Positions 56,436 to 64,000 of a stretch of DNA of 64,000 nucleotides are shown piece after piece. Below the pieces are notes generated by a model that did not search any database, was not told where the DNA came from, and saw only the letters and a program-made list of their open reading frames with translations. Within the stretch, counting starts at the first letter, position 1. Every line of letters starts with the position of its first letter. The DNA comes from Flavobacterium sp. NRK1 (GTDB lineage Bacteria > Bacteroidota > Bacteroidia > Flavobacteriales > Flavobacteriaceae): positions 2,606,673 through 2,670,672 of the forward strand of contig NZ_JAMXLA010000001.1 of NCBI RefSeq assembly GCF_024054175.1, in the 5' to 3' direction. A program made the translations under genes and the position numbers.

Positions 56436-56466
56436 TTTGTACATTTAGCTTTACAAATATACACTT

Positions 56467-56919
56467 ATGACAACACTTACAAAAGGAGATAAAGCGCCTG
56501 ATTTTTCGGGAGTTGACCAGGATGGGAAAACGCACAAATTATCAGATTATAAAGGAAAGAAACTTGTAGTTTTCTTTTATCCAAAAGCAAGTACTCCGGG
56601 CTGCACTGCCGAAGCCTGTGATCTGCGTGATAATTACCATCGTTTTCAGTCTCAAAATTATGAATTACTGGGTGTTAGTGCTGACAGCCAGTCTAAGCAA
56701 ACTAAGTTTAAAGAAAAATATGACCTTCCTTTTCCGCTGCTTGCAGACGAAGACAAAAGCGTTATTAATGCATTTGGTGTATGGGGGCCTAAAAAGTTTA
56801 TGGGCCGCGTATTTGACGGAATTAACCGTACCACGTTTGTAATAGATGAAAATGGTATTATTGATGAGGTAATTACAGCTGTAAAAACCAAAGAACATTC
56901 AGCACAACTATTAAAATAA
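56467..56919 (+). CDS. bcp: Thioredoxin-dependent peroxiredoxin (Bcp type)
   Basis: 150 residues. A thiol peroxidase that detoxifies hydroperoxides. KGDKAPDFSGVDQDG then VVFFYPKASTPGCTAEACDLRD, with peroxidatic and resolving Cys five residues apart, the Bcp/PrxQ pattern. DEDKSVINAFGVWGPKKFMG and TFVIDENGIIDEVI complete the fold. Cytoplasmic. Its stop overlaps the end of the convergent Ig-like gene by 9 nt. Confidence 0.95.
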   Translation: MTTLTKGDKAPDFSGVDQDGKTHKLSDYKGKKLVVFFYPKASTPGCTAEACDLRDNYHRFQSQNYELLGVSADSQSKQTKFKEKYDLPFPLLADEDKSVINAFGVWGPKKFMGRVFDGINRTTFVIDENGIIDEVITAVKTKEHSAQLLK

Positions 56920-57309
56920 AAATAACCGCTTCATACCCGATGCAGGTTTTCCGGTAAATGCAATCATGCCTGAGCCATTTCGTTCAGGTGTATTGCTGTT
57001 TACTAAAGTAAAGTTTACATAGCCATTTTCTGAATCACCTGTAACTCTTCCTCTTACTGTTAGCGTTACATTGCCATTTGCATTTGTAATACCTAAAACA
57101 TCAGGCATACTGAGCCATGAGGGTAAGGTAGGTACAGAAAACTTTACTTTTTCGCCGGCAGCAGGCTGTCCGCTATGATCTTTAATATTAATTGTTACAG
57201 TAAATTTAAATTCACCATTAGTTGACAAATCCGATGCTTCAATCGTTGGATTGGCAGGGGAAAATCTGAAGGTGCCTTTGGCCGAGCCGATTTGTCTTGT
57301 AGTTGCCAT
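56911..57309 (-). CDS. Small Ig-like (invasin/bacterial Ig-type) domain protein
   Basis: 132 residues. SPANPTIEASDLSTNGEFKFTVTINIKDHSGQPAAGEKVKFSVPTLPSWL and GNVTLTVRGRVTGDSENGYVNFTLVNS follow the bacterial Ig-like (Big_1-type) pattern with an alternation of strands. No signal peptide is visible (it begins MATTRQIGSAKGT). Possibly a fragment of a larger surface protein or a cytoplasmic domain. Overlaps bcp tail-to-tail. No -7 element found close by. Confidence 0.6.
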   Translation of the reverse strand: MATTRQIGSAKGTFRFSPANPTIEASDLSTNGEFKFTVTINIKDHSGQPAAGEKVKFSVPTLPSWLSMPDVLGITNANGNVTLTVRGRVTGDSENGYVNFTLVNSNTPERNGSGMIAFTGKPASGMKRLFLF

Positions 57310-57735
57310 AGTGGTAGATTTTAGGGGGATAATCTATATAGCAAATATCGGAAATTTTTAGAATAGGAACCACGTATTTTTACCTGTTTTTCAAATAAAT
57401 ATTTAATACGTAAATATTTATCTTTTAGTGCTCTTGTGCTTTAATATTTCTCATTTTTTTAACAATTTTTAAAATATTAATTAGATAAAGTGATTGATAT
57501 TGTCGATGAAGTACACTGAAGTTATATTTAAATATTAAATAAATGCTTCCAAATTCTTAATCAATTTTTTGTAAAAATGCAGACTATATTGCATAACTAT
57601 AGTAGTATTATTTAATAAGCCTTATAGGTATTATTCTTATATGACTTAAGGATAAAATCTATATAAATGATAGGCTTTTCCTGAATTTTTATTTTACCAG
57701 GATTGTGTTAATTTGACTTACTAAATGTAATAGTT
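57310..57735 (+). other. Long AT-rich region upstream of the PAS-LuxR gene
   Basis: 426 nt without a convincing gene. It contains a perfect 11-bp inverted repeat ATAAATATTTA (57395-57405) / TAAATATTTAT (57411-57421). TTAATTTG (about 57711) near the gene is only a partial -7 match. Nothing else is recognisable. Confidence 0.5.
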
Positions 57736-58494
57736 ATGACGCTGAATGTATATGAAGAGTTACAAATGATATGGAGCACAATATCTACAAATCAACCAAT
57801 TAAAGATGCTTCTTTTGATATAAGTCTGCAAGAGAAATTACTTGATATTTTTCAGGCAGGGGATTATTATTATTTTATCGTAAATGTTAGAAAATCTATC
57901 ATAGAGGTAATGAGTCCTGAAGTTGAAAATGTATTGGGTTATCCTTCCGGTGAGCTTACATTACCCTTTGTAATGAATATAATGCATCCGGAAGATCTGC
58001 CTTATTACCTTAACTTTGAATCAGCGATTACCAAATTTTTAAACAGCCTGTCTGGCGAAAAACTTTTTAAATATAAAATACAGCATGATTTCAGGCTTAA
58101 AAAAGCAGATGGTAATTATTTAAGGATACTAAATCAGTTTATAATTATTCAACATGAAAAGGACAATGTGCGCACATTTGTTATAAATACAGATATATCG
58201 CATTTAAAAAAAGATAACATTCCTGTTTTGTCTTTCATTGGTATGAATGGAGAGCCATCTTATAGTAATGTGAATGTAAAAAACATATTTAAACTTTCTA
58301 AACCTGTTCTTACCAGGCGTGAAAAAGATGTACTTAGAGCTCTCGCTAGAGGAATGAATAGTGCAGAGATAAGCGATGCATTATGTATAAGCAAGTATAC
58401 TGTAGATTCACACCGTAAAAACATGCTTAAAAAAACAGAAGCAAAATCTACTACAGAGATTTTAGGTATTGCTTTTAATAATGGGTGGATGTAG
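57736..58494 (+). CDS. PAS-LuxR transcriptional regulator
   Basis: 252 residues. A PAS-like sensory domain (about 45-160: YYYFIVNVRKSIIEVMSPEVENVLGYPSGELTLPFVMNIMHPEDLPYYL). A LuxR/FixJ helix-turn-helix (about 190-250: LTRREKDVLRALARGMNSAEISDALCISKYTVDSHRKNML). No receiver domain and no membrane segment. The ligand of the PAS domain is not evident. Single gene; terminates near the convergent mtn gene, with a palindrome TTATCTTAAGATAA at 58497-58510. Confidence 0.9.
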   Translation: MTLNVYEELQMIWSTISTNQPIKDASFDISLQEKLLDIFQAGDYYYFIVNVRKSIIEVMSPEVENVLGYPSGELTLPFVMNIMHPEDLPYYLNFESAITKFLNSLSGEKLFKYKIQHDFRLKKADGNYLRILNQFIIIQHEKDNVRTFVINTDISHLKKDNIPVLSFIGMNGEPSYSNVNVKNIFKLSKPVLTRREKDVLRALARGMNSAEISDALCISKYTVDSHRKNMLKKTEAKSTTEILGIAFNNGWM

Positions 58495-58501
58495 CATTAT
58501 C

Positions 58502-59260
58502 TTAAGATAACAAATGCTCAATAATGCATACAGAATATTTACTTGATACTTTTTCAATGAACTTAGGGAAATCCACATGTGATTGTTCATCGGCAGTATC
58601 AGATATTGTGCGTATTATTATAAACGGAATTTTATGTTCAAAACACACCTGTGCTACAGCAGCTCCTTCCATTTCAACACAAAGTATGGTAGGCAGTTTA
58701 TTATGGAGGTTAAGCTTTTGTTCATTAGTTGCAAAAAACTGATCTCCGCTGGCAATATCACCTATATGCAGGTTAGGGGTGGTAATATTAAACTCAGCCA
58801 ATATAGCTGCATCGATGTTGTTTTTAAGCATATTATTAACAACCAGAGGACTAATAGTATTTTTTACTTTTTCGAGTTCGTCAGTATCACACTCAAAGAA
58901 TGTTTTGCCTAATAACGGAATTTCGAATTGCTGCATTAGTGGGCGGGCATCCATATCATGCTGATAAAGCCTTTTAGCAATTACAATATCACCAATGTTA
59001 AGCGTTGGGTCTATTGCACCTGCAACTCCGGTAAAAATGAGATCAGTTATATTAAAAACATGAATTAGTGTCACCACAGTAGCCGAAGCTGCTACTTTAC
59101 CCCAGCGCGAAAATACTACTACTGCATTTATACCATTTATGGTTCCGGTAGTATAGGTGCGCATACCTATTATTTTACGAACCGGGTTTTCTAATAGTGC
59201 TGTAACACCTTCTATTTCCTGAGGCATAGCGCCCATGATGCCTATTATTTTATTGGTCAT
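58502..59260 (-). CDS. Methylthioadenosine/S-adenosylhomocysteine nucleosidase family protein
   Basis: 252 residues. Hydrolyses MTA and SAH (or related nucleosides) to adenine. IGIMGAMPQEIEGV carries the first active-site Glu; FTGVAGAIDPTLNIGDIV the family loop; SGDQFF; LCVEMEGAAVAQV holds the second Glu-Met-Glu of the site; ISDTAD the catalytic Asp. A helical insertion (about 110-150) is longer than in E. coli MtnN. It ends 7 nt after the LuxR gene stop region. Confidence 0.93.
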   Translation of the reverse strand: MTNKIIGIMGAMPQEIEGVTALLENPVRKIIGMRTYTTGTINGINAVVVFSRWGKVAASATVVTLIHVFNITDLIFTGVAGAIDPTLNIGDIVIAKRLYQHDMDARPLMQQFEIPLLGKTFFECDTDELEKVKNTISPLVVNNMLKNNIDAAILAEFNITTPNLHIGDIASGDQFFATNEQKLNLHNKLPTILCVEMEGAAVAQVCFEHKIPFIIIRTISDTADEQSHVDFPKFIEKVSSKYSVCIIEHLLS

Positions 59261-59268
59261 TTACTTAA

Positions 59269-59670
59269 TTATAGGGTTTTTGGAAAATCTTTCAAATCTT
59301 TAAAAAAAGGTTTGTTGTTTGCTTTGCTATCTTTAATGGCCCATTCTCCCATCCCATAAAGAACGGGGCCTAATGCATTACCCATTTCAGTAAGGCTATA
59401 AGTTACATGAGGTGGAACAACAGGGAGTGCAGTGCGCACTATAAGATTATCTCTTTCTAATTGCTTTAAATGCTGTATCAGCATTTTTTCTGTGATAGCA
59501 GGAATAGCCTTACGCAATTCTCCGTATCTTTTCGCTCCATTGAGCAGATGGAATAGAATAATAGGCTTCCAATAGCCGCCTATCTTTTCCATAACGTAGG
59601 TTACAGGGCATTCTTCATGTGCAAAGCGCTTATTCTCCTGTATGGTTGAGCTTTCTTTAATTTGTGTCAT
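59269..59670 (-). CDS. HxlR family regulator
   Basis: 133 residues. HEECPVTYVMEKIGGYWKPIILFHLLNGAKRYGELRKAIPAITEKMLIQHLKQLERDNLIVR is the winged-helix core with the CP-x(3)-x(9)-GGKW-like start and the redox-sensitive Cys used by several HxlR proteins. It ends with a long helix. Divergent from the NmrA-like gene with a shared operator region, so it probably represses that gene. Confidence 0.92.
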   Translation of the reverse strand: MTQIKESSTIQENKRFAHEECPVTYVMEKIGGYWKPIILFHLLNGAKRYGELRKAIPAITEKMLIQHLKQLERDNLIVRTALPVVPPHVTYSLTEMGNALGPVLYGMGEWAIKDSKANNKPFFKDLKDFPKTL

Positions 59671-59686
59671 ATATACATACTTTAGG

Positions 59687-59725
59687 GTAAGTACTTGTGT
59701 AAAAGTAAGTACAAATATACATTTG
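59687..59725. promoter_or_regulatory. Divergent promoters and HxlR operator
   Basis: GTAAGTAC is repeated at 59687-59694 and 59705-59712, with a palindrome AAGTACTT at 59689-59696; GTAC-centred repeats of this kind are typical HxlR sites. Plus-strand promoter: TTG 59695-59697 and TACATTTG 59718-59725, 20 nt apart. Minus-strand: TATATTTG (59719-59712). The two -7 elements overlap. Confidence 0.6.
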
Positions 59726-59754
59726 TTCTAACATTAATTAAAATTTAAAAACAA

Positions 59755-60642
59755 ATGAAAATTACAGTTACAGGTTCTTTAGGCAACATAAGCAAAAGGC
59801 TTACAGAACAATTAATATTGAAAGGGCATAACGTTACCGTGATAACCCAAAGCCCTGATAAAGTTACAGCTATAGAGTCACTGGGGGCGATTCCTGCTGT
59901 TGGATCACTATATGATTACGATTTTGTAGTGAAAGCTTTTACCGGTGCTGATGCTGTCTATGTTATGATTCCACCCAATGCAAAGACAGATGACCTTAAA
60001 AGAGAAATGAAAATATTATCAGACATCTATGCCCGCGCTATTGAAGCTGCAGGTGTAAAATATGTGGCTAATCTAAGTGGAATAGGAGCACAAAGTCCTG
60101 AAGGCAATGGACCGTCGAGTGCCTTTTATTTTTCGGAAGGCAGATTGAACCAACTTGAAAGTGTTAATGTATTGCATTTACGTCCGGGTATGTTTTACAC
60201 TAATCAGCATGGCAATGTAGGGATGATTCAGCGTTTGGGTTTTATGGCTAATAATTTTGAAGCCTCGGCTACAATAGCTATGACACATCCGCATGATATT
60301 GCAGATGCTGCTGCAGAAGCATTAGATACACTCTCTTTTAGCGGAAAGCAAATTAAATATGTAGTGAGTGATGAACTTACCGGCGGACAACTTGCACAAG
60401 CAATGGGAGAGGCTTTAGGTAGACCTGATTTGCCATGGGTCATGCTTCCGGATGATCAACTGAAGCAGGGCATTATTCAGGGAGGTTTTTCTCAGCATAT
60501 GGCTGATAATTTTGCCGAAATGGGCAGGGCAATAGGAGAGGGTAAGATTTGGGAGCAATATTATGCTGATAAAGCAAATGCTTATGGCACTAGAAAATTT
60601 GCAGACTTTGCAAAAGAATTATCTTTAATTTATAACAAGTAA
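59755..60642 (+). CDS. NmrA-like NAD(P)-binding oxidoreductase
   Basis: 295 residues, Rossmann fold. ITVTGSLGNISKRLTEQLILKGHNVTVITQSP is the nucleotide site; GSLYDYDFVVKAFTGADAVYVMIPP, VKYVANLSGIGAQSP (the Ser-containing strand) and FYFSEGRLNQLES follow. The active-site Tyr-x-x-x-Lys of SDRs is absent, as usual in the NmrA group, which often acts as quinone reductase (QOR2-like) or redox sensor. Probably controlled by the divergent HxlR regulator. Confidence 0.9.
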   Translation: MKITVTGSLGNISKRLTEQLILKGHNVTVITQSPDKVTAIESLGAIPAVGSLYDYDFVVKAFTGADAVYVMIPPNAKTDDLKREMKILSDIYARAIEAAGVKYVANLSGIGAQSPEGNGPSSAFYFSEGRLNQLESVNVLHLRPGMFYTNQHGNVGMIQRLGFMANNFEASATIAMTHPHDIADAAAEALDTLSFSGKQIKYVVSDELTGGQLAQAMGEALGRPDLPWVMLPDDQLKQGIIQGGFSQHMADNFAEMGRAIGEGKIWEQYYADKANAYGTRKFADFAKELSLIYNK

Positions 60643-60649
60643 TAAAGCA

Positions 60650-60671
60650 AGAGCAGCCTTACGGCTGCTCT
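60650..60671. terminator. Terminator overlapping the end of the next gene
   Basis: AGAGCAGCC (60650-60658) pairs with GGCTGCTCT (60663-60671) with a TTAC loop. The loop includes the stop codon of the minus gene at 60659. Weak T runs on both sides. Confidence 0.7.
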
Positions 60672-62125
60672 ACTAATTTTTTAGGATCATAACCAAATAA
60701 ATGGTTTTGTTTTATAACTTCTGCAATACCTGGTGGAAGCATTTCTTCCCATCCCGATTTGCCTTTATTTATCATTTTTAATACTTCACGAGAGAAGATG
60801 TTAAGGTTTTCAGGATCTACATCTGTAATATCAATTACTTTTCCATTAAATTTAAAGAACTTGTAAAGTTCTTTCATTCGTGGATGAACTTTAAGGTTTT
60901 CTGAATCAATAACCTCTCCATCTTCGTCTTTCATTGGGTAAAGAAATACTTTTAAATCGCGGTAAAATAATTTACCGAATGCTTCCAGAATACCCCCGCT
61001 AAGGTGTCGATAATATTTTTCATCAAAAATATCTACAAGGTTACTTACACCCATTGCCAGTCCCATACGGGCTTTGGTATAGCTTGAGAAGTATTCAACC
61101 ACTTTATAATATTCCTGAAAATTGGAGATCATTACGGTTTGGCCTAACGAACAAAGTAATTCGGCACGGTCCATAAAATCGCGTTCATCTATTTCACCTT
61201 CAGAACGCAGGTTAGATAAAGTGATTTCAAATACTACAAGGGCTTTATCTTTATCTACCTTATTTTCTTCAAGAAACATTTTATATGATTTCTCATACAT
61301 ATCCATGTTTACCTTGGTTACAGGACGGAAACTTCCTCTTAGAGCAAGGATATTCTTTTTATAAAGTACGGCAGCAGGTAATACATTATGCCCTTGAGGG
61401 TCGAACATTACCGCGTCTGTCATTCCGTTTTTAACCAATTGCAGGCTCATAAGCCTGTTATCTACATCTGCAAAACGAGGACCTGAAAAATTGATGGTAT
61501 CAATTTCAAGCTGGTCTTTATCAAGATGGTCGTATAAATAGCGTAAGAGCTTTTTAGGGTCATTGTATTTATAAAAAGCTCCATATATAAGGTTTACCCC
61601 AAGTATTCCAAGTGTTTCCTGCTGTAGGCGTGCATCTGTTTCTTTAAAACGTATGTGCAGAGTAATTTCGTTATAATCTTCATCAGGTTCAACCTGATAT
61701 TTAATGCCTACCCATCCGTGGCCTTTAAATTGTTTTGCAAAATCTATAGTTGCTACAGTATTAGCATAACTAAAAAATACTTTGCTGGGGTGCTTATCGC
61801 GTTTAAGTCTGCTTTCAATAATTCTAACTTCGTGCGAAAGCATTTTTTTAAGCCTGCTTTCGGTAACATAACGGCCATCTTCCTCAACACCATATATTGC
61901 ATCGCTAAAATCTTTATCATAGGCAGACATCGCTTTTGCAATGGTACCTGAAGATCCTCCGGAACGGAAAAAGTGGCGCACAGTTTCCTGTCCTGCACCT
62001 ATTTCAGAGAAAGTTCCGTAGATATTTTCGTTAAGATTTATGCGTAGGGCTTTGTCTTTTATAGAAGGTACGTGCTCTATTACCCTGTCGCCCTTAAGGG
62101 TTATGTCGTCTTCAGTTAATTTCAT
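60659..62125 (-). CDS. Large conserved-looking protein of unknown function
   Basis: 488 residues from the ATG at 62125 (MKLTEDDITLKG). Soluble, without signal peptide or membrane helix. Features: an N-terminal segment GTFSEIGAGQETVRHFFRSGGSSGTIAKAMSAYDKDFSDAIYG with a Gly-rich loop, several basic helices, and FGKLFYRDLKVFLYPMKDEDGE near the end. It recurs in Bacteroidota, and I recall relatives labelled nicotinate-nucleotide adenylyltransferase, but I see neither the (H/T)xGH nor the SxTxxR motif of that family. Function unknown. It ends inside a terminator. Confidence 0.7.
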   Translation of the reverse strand: MKLTEDDITLKGDRVIEHVPSIKDKALRINLNENIYGTFSEIGAGQETVRHFFRSGGSSGTIAKAMSAYDKDFSDAIYGVEEDGRYVTESRLKKMLSHEVRIIESRLKRDKHPSKVFFSYANTVATIDFAKQFKGHGWVGIKYQVEPDEDYNEITLHIRFKETDARLQQETLGILGVNLIYGAFYKYNDPKKLLRYLYDHLDKDQLEIDTINFSGPRFADVDNRLMSLQLVKNGMTDAVMFDPQGHNVLPAAVLYKKNILALRGSFRPVTKVNMDMYEKSYKMFLEENKVDKDKALVVFEITLSNLRSEGEIDERDFMDRAELLCSLGQTVMISNFQEYYKVVEYFSSYTKARMGLAMGVSNLVDIFDEKYYRHLSGGILEAFGKLFYRDLKVFLYPMKDEDGEVIDSENLKVHPRMKELYKFFKFNGKVIDITDVDPENLNIFSREVLKMINKGKSGWEEMLPPGIAEVIKQNHLFGYDPKKLVEQP

Positions 62126-62184
62126 AGCAGAAATGATATGTTGCAAAGTTAGGAAAACACTACGTTTTATAAAACAAATAATGT

Positions 62185-62192
62185 TATTTTTG
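62185..62192 (+). promoter_or_regulatory. -7 element of the MBL-fold gene
   Basis: TATTTTTG fits TAnnTTTG, 18 nt before the TTG start at 62211. Confidence 0.45.
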
Positions 62193-62210
62193 TGAAAAAA
62201 TAACCCAGTT

Positions 62211-62975
62211 TTGAAAGTTTGGTTTTTAGGTACAGGAACATCTCAGGGCATACCGGTAATAGGGAGTACACATCCTGTATGCCTTAGCAGTGATCCCCGC
62301 GATAAACGCCTGCGCGTATCTGTCTGGATACAGTGGGATGATGCTTCGTACGTAATAGATTGCGGACCCGATTTCAGACAGCAGATGCTTACCTGCAAAT
62401 GTGTAAAACTGGATGGTATTTTATTTACTCACGAACATTCTGACCATACAGCAGGAATAGACGATATAAGGCCTTATGTGTTTATGCAGGGCGACATGCC
62501 TATTTATGCTCATAAGCGTGTAATAGAAAGCTTAAAAAAGCGTTTTGAATATATATTTGAAGAAGAGAACAGATACCCCGGAGCACCATCGGTACATGTA
62601 AATGAAGTAAAAGAAAATCAAAATTTTATTTTAAAAGGTAAAACAATAATACCTATAGGCTTAATGCATGGTAAACTTGATATATTTGGTTACAGAATTG
62701 GCGATTTTGCCTACCTGACGGATATAAAATATATTGCAGAGGAAGAAATTGCAAAGCTGAAAGGTGTAAAGGTATTAGTAGTAAGCGCTCTTAGGGAAGC
62801 TCAGCATGATACGCATTTTAACCTTAAAGAAGCTCTTGAATTTATTGAATTAATAAAGCCTGAAAAAGCCTATCTTACTCATATTAGCAGTCTTATGGGA
62901 TTTCATGCCGAAGTCCAGGAAAAACTGCCAAATAATGTATTTTTGGCCTACGATAATTTACAAATAACTATATAA
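62211..62975 (+). CDS. MBL-fold metallohydrolase, PhnP-like
   Basis: 254 residues starting at TTG (62211); the family protein begins here (MKVWFLGTGTSQG) and no ATG is available upstream in frame. LGTGTSQGIPVIGSTHPVCLSSDPRDKRLRVSVWIQ and THEHSDHTAGID (HxHxDH metal site), LMHGKLDIFGYRIGDFAYLTDIKYI (metal Asp) and LTHISSLMGFH form the PhnP/cyclic phosphodiesterase-like site. A phosphodiesterase activity is likely; the in vivo substrate is unknown. Followed by an exported protein gene in the same direction. Confidence 0.88.
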   Translation: MKVWFLGTGTSQGIPVIGSTHPVCLSSDPRDKRLRVSVWIQWDDASYVIDCGPDFRQQMLTCKCVKLDGILFTHEHSDHTAGIDDIRPYVFMQGDMPIYAHKRVIESLKKRFEYIFEEENRYPGAPSVHVNEVKENQNFILKGKTIIPIGLMHGKLDIFGYRIGDFAYLTDIKYIAEEEIAKLKGVKVLVVSALREAQHDTHFNLKEALEFIELIKPEKAYLTHISSLMGFHAEVQEKLPNNVFLAYDNLQITI

Positions 62976-62987
62976 GATTATTATAAA

Positions 62988-63488
62988 ATGAAAAAGAACC
63001 TTTTCTTATACCTTTTTATTTTCGCATTGCTTATCAATGTGTTCACTTACATGTTTTTTACCAATAAGCAAAAATATGAGGATGATCGTATCCAAAAAAT
63101 GGAAACAAAGGTAAAAACTGCTAAAGACAGCCTTAAGGCAGAAAAAGAAAAGATAGCAAATGATAACTATTTTTCTCTTGAAAATAATTATAATGCCAAG
63201 ATGTATTATGAAGGTCAGGATGCAGCTGCTATTGCTATTAAAGTGAGAGATGAGATGTATAAGCAAAATATCAATCCGGCAGGTAATCCTCTGATAGGCT
63301 ATCCTGCAATGGATGGAAGGCCCTTTACAATAGCGAAGATAAAAGTGTTGAACCATAGATGGGTTATAGCCGATTTTTCTAACGGATTACGCTGGGGAGA
63401 AGTTATTTTAAAATACTTTCCTGAAGAAGATGGTTCGGTGTCTTTTGAGAGAATCGATTCAGTTTTATATGAGTTTAAACCGTATTAA
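62988..63488 (+). CDS. Membrane-anchored coiled-coil protein, unknown function
   Basis: 166 residues. A membrane helix (about 5-26, LFLYLFIFALLINVFTYMFF), a coiled-coil (about 30-60, DDRIQKMETKVKTAKDSLKAEKEKI), then a folded domain (about 75-166, AAAIAIKVRDEMYKQNINPAGNPLIGYPAMDGRPF and HRWVIADFSNGLRWGEVILKYF). The last part would face the periplasm. It follows the MBL gene by 12 nt, so co-transcribed. Not recognised. Confidence 0.7.
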   Translation: MKKNLFLYLFIFALLINVFTYMFFTNKQKYEDDRIQKMETKVKTAKDSLKAEKEKIANDNYFSLENNYNAKMYYEGQDAAAIAIKVRDEMYKQNINPAGNPLIGYPAMDGRPFTIAKIKVLNHRWVIADFSNGLRWGEVILKYFPEEDGSVSFERIDSVLYEFKPY

Positions 63489-63528
63489 TATTTTTTGTAC
63501 ATTAGTTTCCCTTTAATAATTTAAGGTC

Positions 63529-64000
63529 ATGAAAAAACTGATTTTACTTTCGGCTTTGATGATGTTTACACTTTCATGTGAGCAGATGTTAAAAGACCGG
63601 AAAAATGAAGATGAGGAGGTTAAAGCCGATAAAAATGTTGTTTTAGGTACTGTTAAAGATTCTCATGGCTGTGTGACCTCTGCAGGTTACAGGTGGTCAC
63701 AATTAAGGAAGGAGTGCCTGAGACCTCTTGAGGAAGGATATAGATTAAACACAATAGATCAGCTTGAAGGAGAGGGAACCAGTAAAAGTGTTTTTGTAGT
63801 TTTTGAAGATGATGGCAACAGGGCTGAATTGTTTTTTCCTGATACTACCGAATCGATACTTATTAAAAAAGAGAGCAAAGACGGAGTTTATGCCAATGAT
63901 CACTGGAGTCTTGAGCTGGACAAAAAATATAGCCTTAAAAAAGACGGGGTATTGCTGTATGCAGGAGCCGAAATTGAAGAAGGGCAAATAACAGGAGATG
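63529..64000 (+). CDS. Lipoprotein, 3' end beyond window
   Basis: 157 complete codons and open at the right edge, so the C-terminus is missing. Start ATG at 63529; lipobox MMFTLSC (Cys17). DSHGCVTSAGYRWSQLRKECLRP is the most notable segment, with two Cys that could pair; FFPDTTESILIKKES and LDKKYSLKKDGVLLYAGAEI follow. The family is not recognised. About 40 nt after the coiled-coil gene; may share its transcript. Confidence 0.72.
   Translation, partial: MKKLILLSALMMFTLSCEQMLKDRKNEDEEVKADKNVVLGTVKDSHGCVTSAGYRWSQLRKECLRPLEEGYRLNTIDQLEGEGTSKSVFVVFEDDGNRAELFFPDTTESILIKKESKDGVYANDHWSLELDKKYSLKKDGVLLYAGAEIEEGQITGD

Overview
This window is AT-rich chromosomal DNA from a member of the Bacteroidota, most likely family Flavobacteriaceae (Flavobacterium or a close relative). 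Four signs support this. A TonB-dependent receptor is paired with a DUF4249 lipoprotein. Many genes are preceded by the Bacteroidota -7 promoter element TAnnTTTG, and Shine-Dalgarno sequences are weak or absent. Families typical of the group are present (DUF3276, DUF1573, DUF4834, long NusB, cyclophilin-FKBP fusion, leucine dehydrogenase). There is a serine-palmitoyltransferase-like enzyme of the sphingolipid/sulfonolipid type. No rRNA, tRNA, CRISPR array, prophage or transposase was seen.

Layout. 1-6.5 kb: the 3' part of a thiamine pyrophosphokinase gene, a DUF4249/TonB receptor pair, monomeric isocitrate dehydrogenase. 6.7-20.5 kb: housekeeping genes (rplS, trmD, an immunophilin fusion, csaA, DUF3276, an ABC exporter, leucine dehydrogenase, nusB-DUF1573-yajC, pepT) mixed with small uncharacterised proteins. 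20.7-34.6 kb: pyrD, HMG-CoA lyase, guaB, a KefC/KefF-like potassium efflux pair, purB, a sirtuin, an ECF sigma/anti-sigma pair, trmH, a DEAD-box helicase with an RGG-type tail, and rdgB at the end of a small membrane-protein operon (TM2, DUF2752, DUF4870). 36-46 kb: the lipid-type acyltransferase, a GNAT-like protein, an outer-membrane transporter, YfhO and a glycosyltransferase, a candidate small RNA, then GNAT, VOC, DinB and DnaJ-tail proteins.

46.1-53.9 kb is the most accessory-like part. It holds an Mrr-type restriction endonuclease interrupted by one in-frame stop, three unrelated palindromic repeat families, an SseB-like protein, uvrA, a DUF559 (Vsr-fold) nuclease flanked by copies of one repeat family, a stand-alone protein resembling EF-Tu domain III, an unknown lipoprotein, an LD-carboxypeptidase and a DUF7660-like small protein.

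54-64 kb returns to core genes: an RpoE-like sigma factor with a strikingly structured 5' leader, nth, bcp, a PAS-LuxR regulator, an MTA/SAH nucleosidase, an HxlR regulator divergent from an NmrA-like oxidoreductase, a large conserved protein of unknown function, an MBL-fold hydrolase, and two exported proteins, the last cut by the window edge.

All functional assignments come from reading the protein sequences by eye; no database search was run. The strongest leads for new biology are the DUF559 gene with its 30-bp inverted repeats, the EF-Tu-domain-III-like protein, the three-helix leader of the sigma factor gene, and the candidate small RNA near 43.9 kb.
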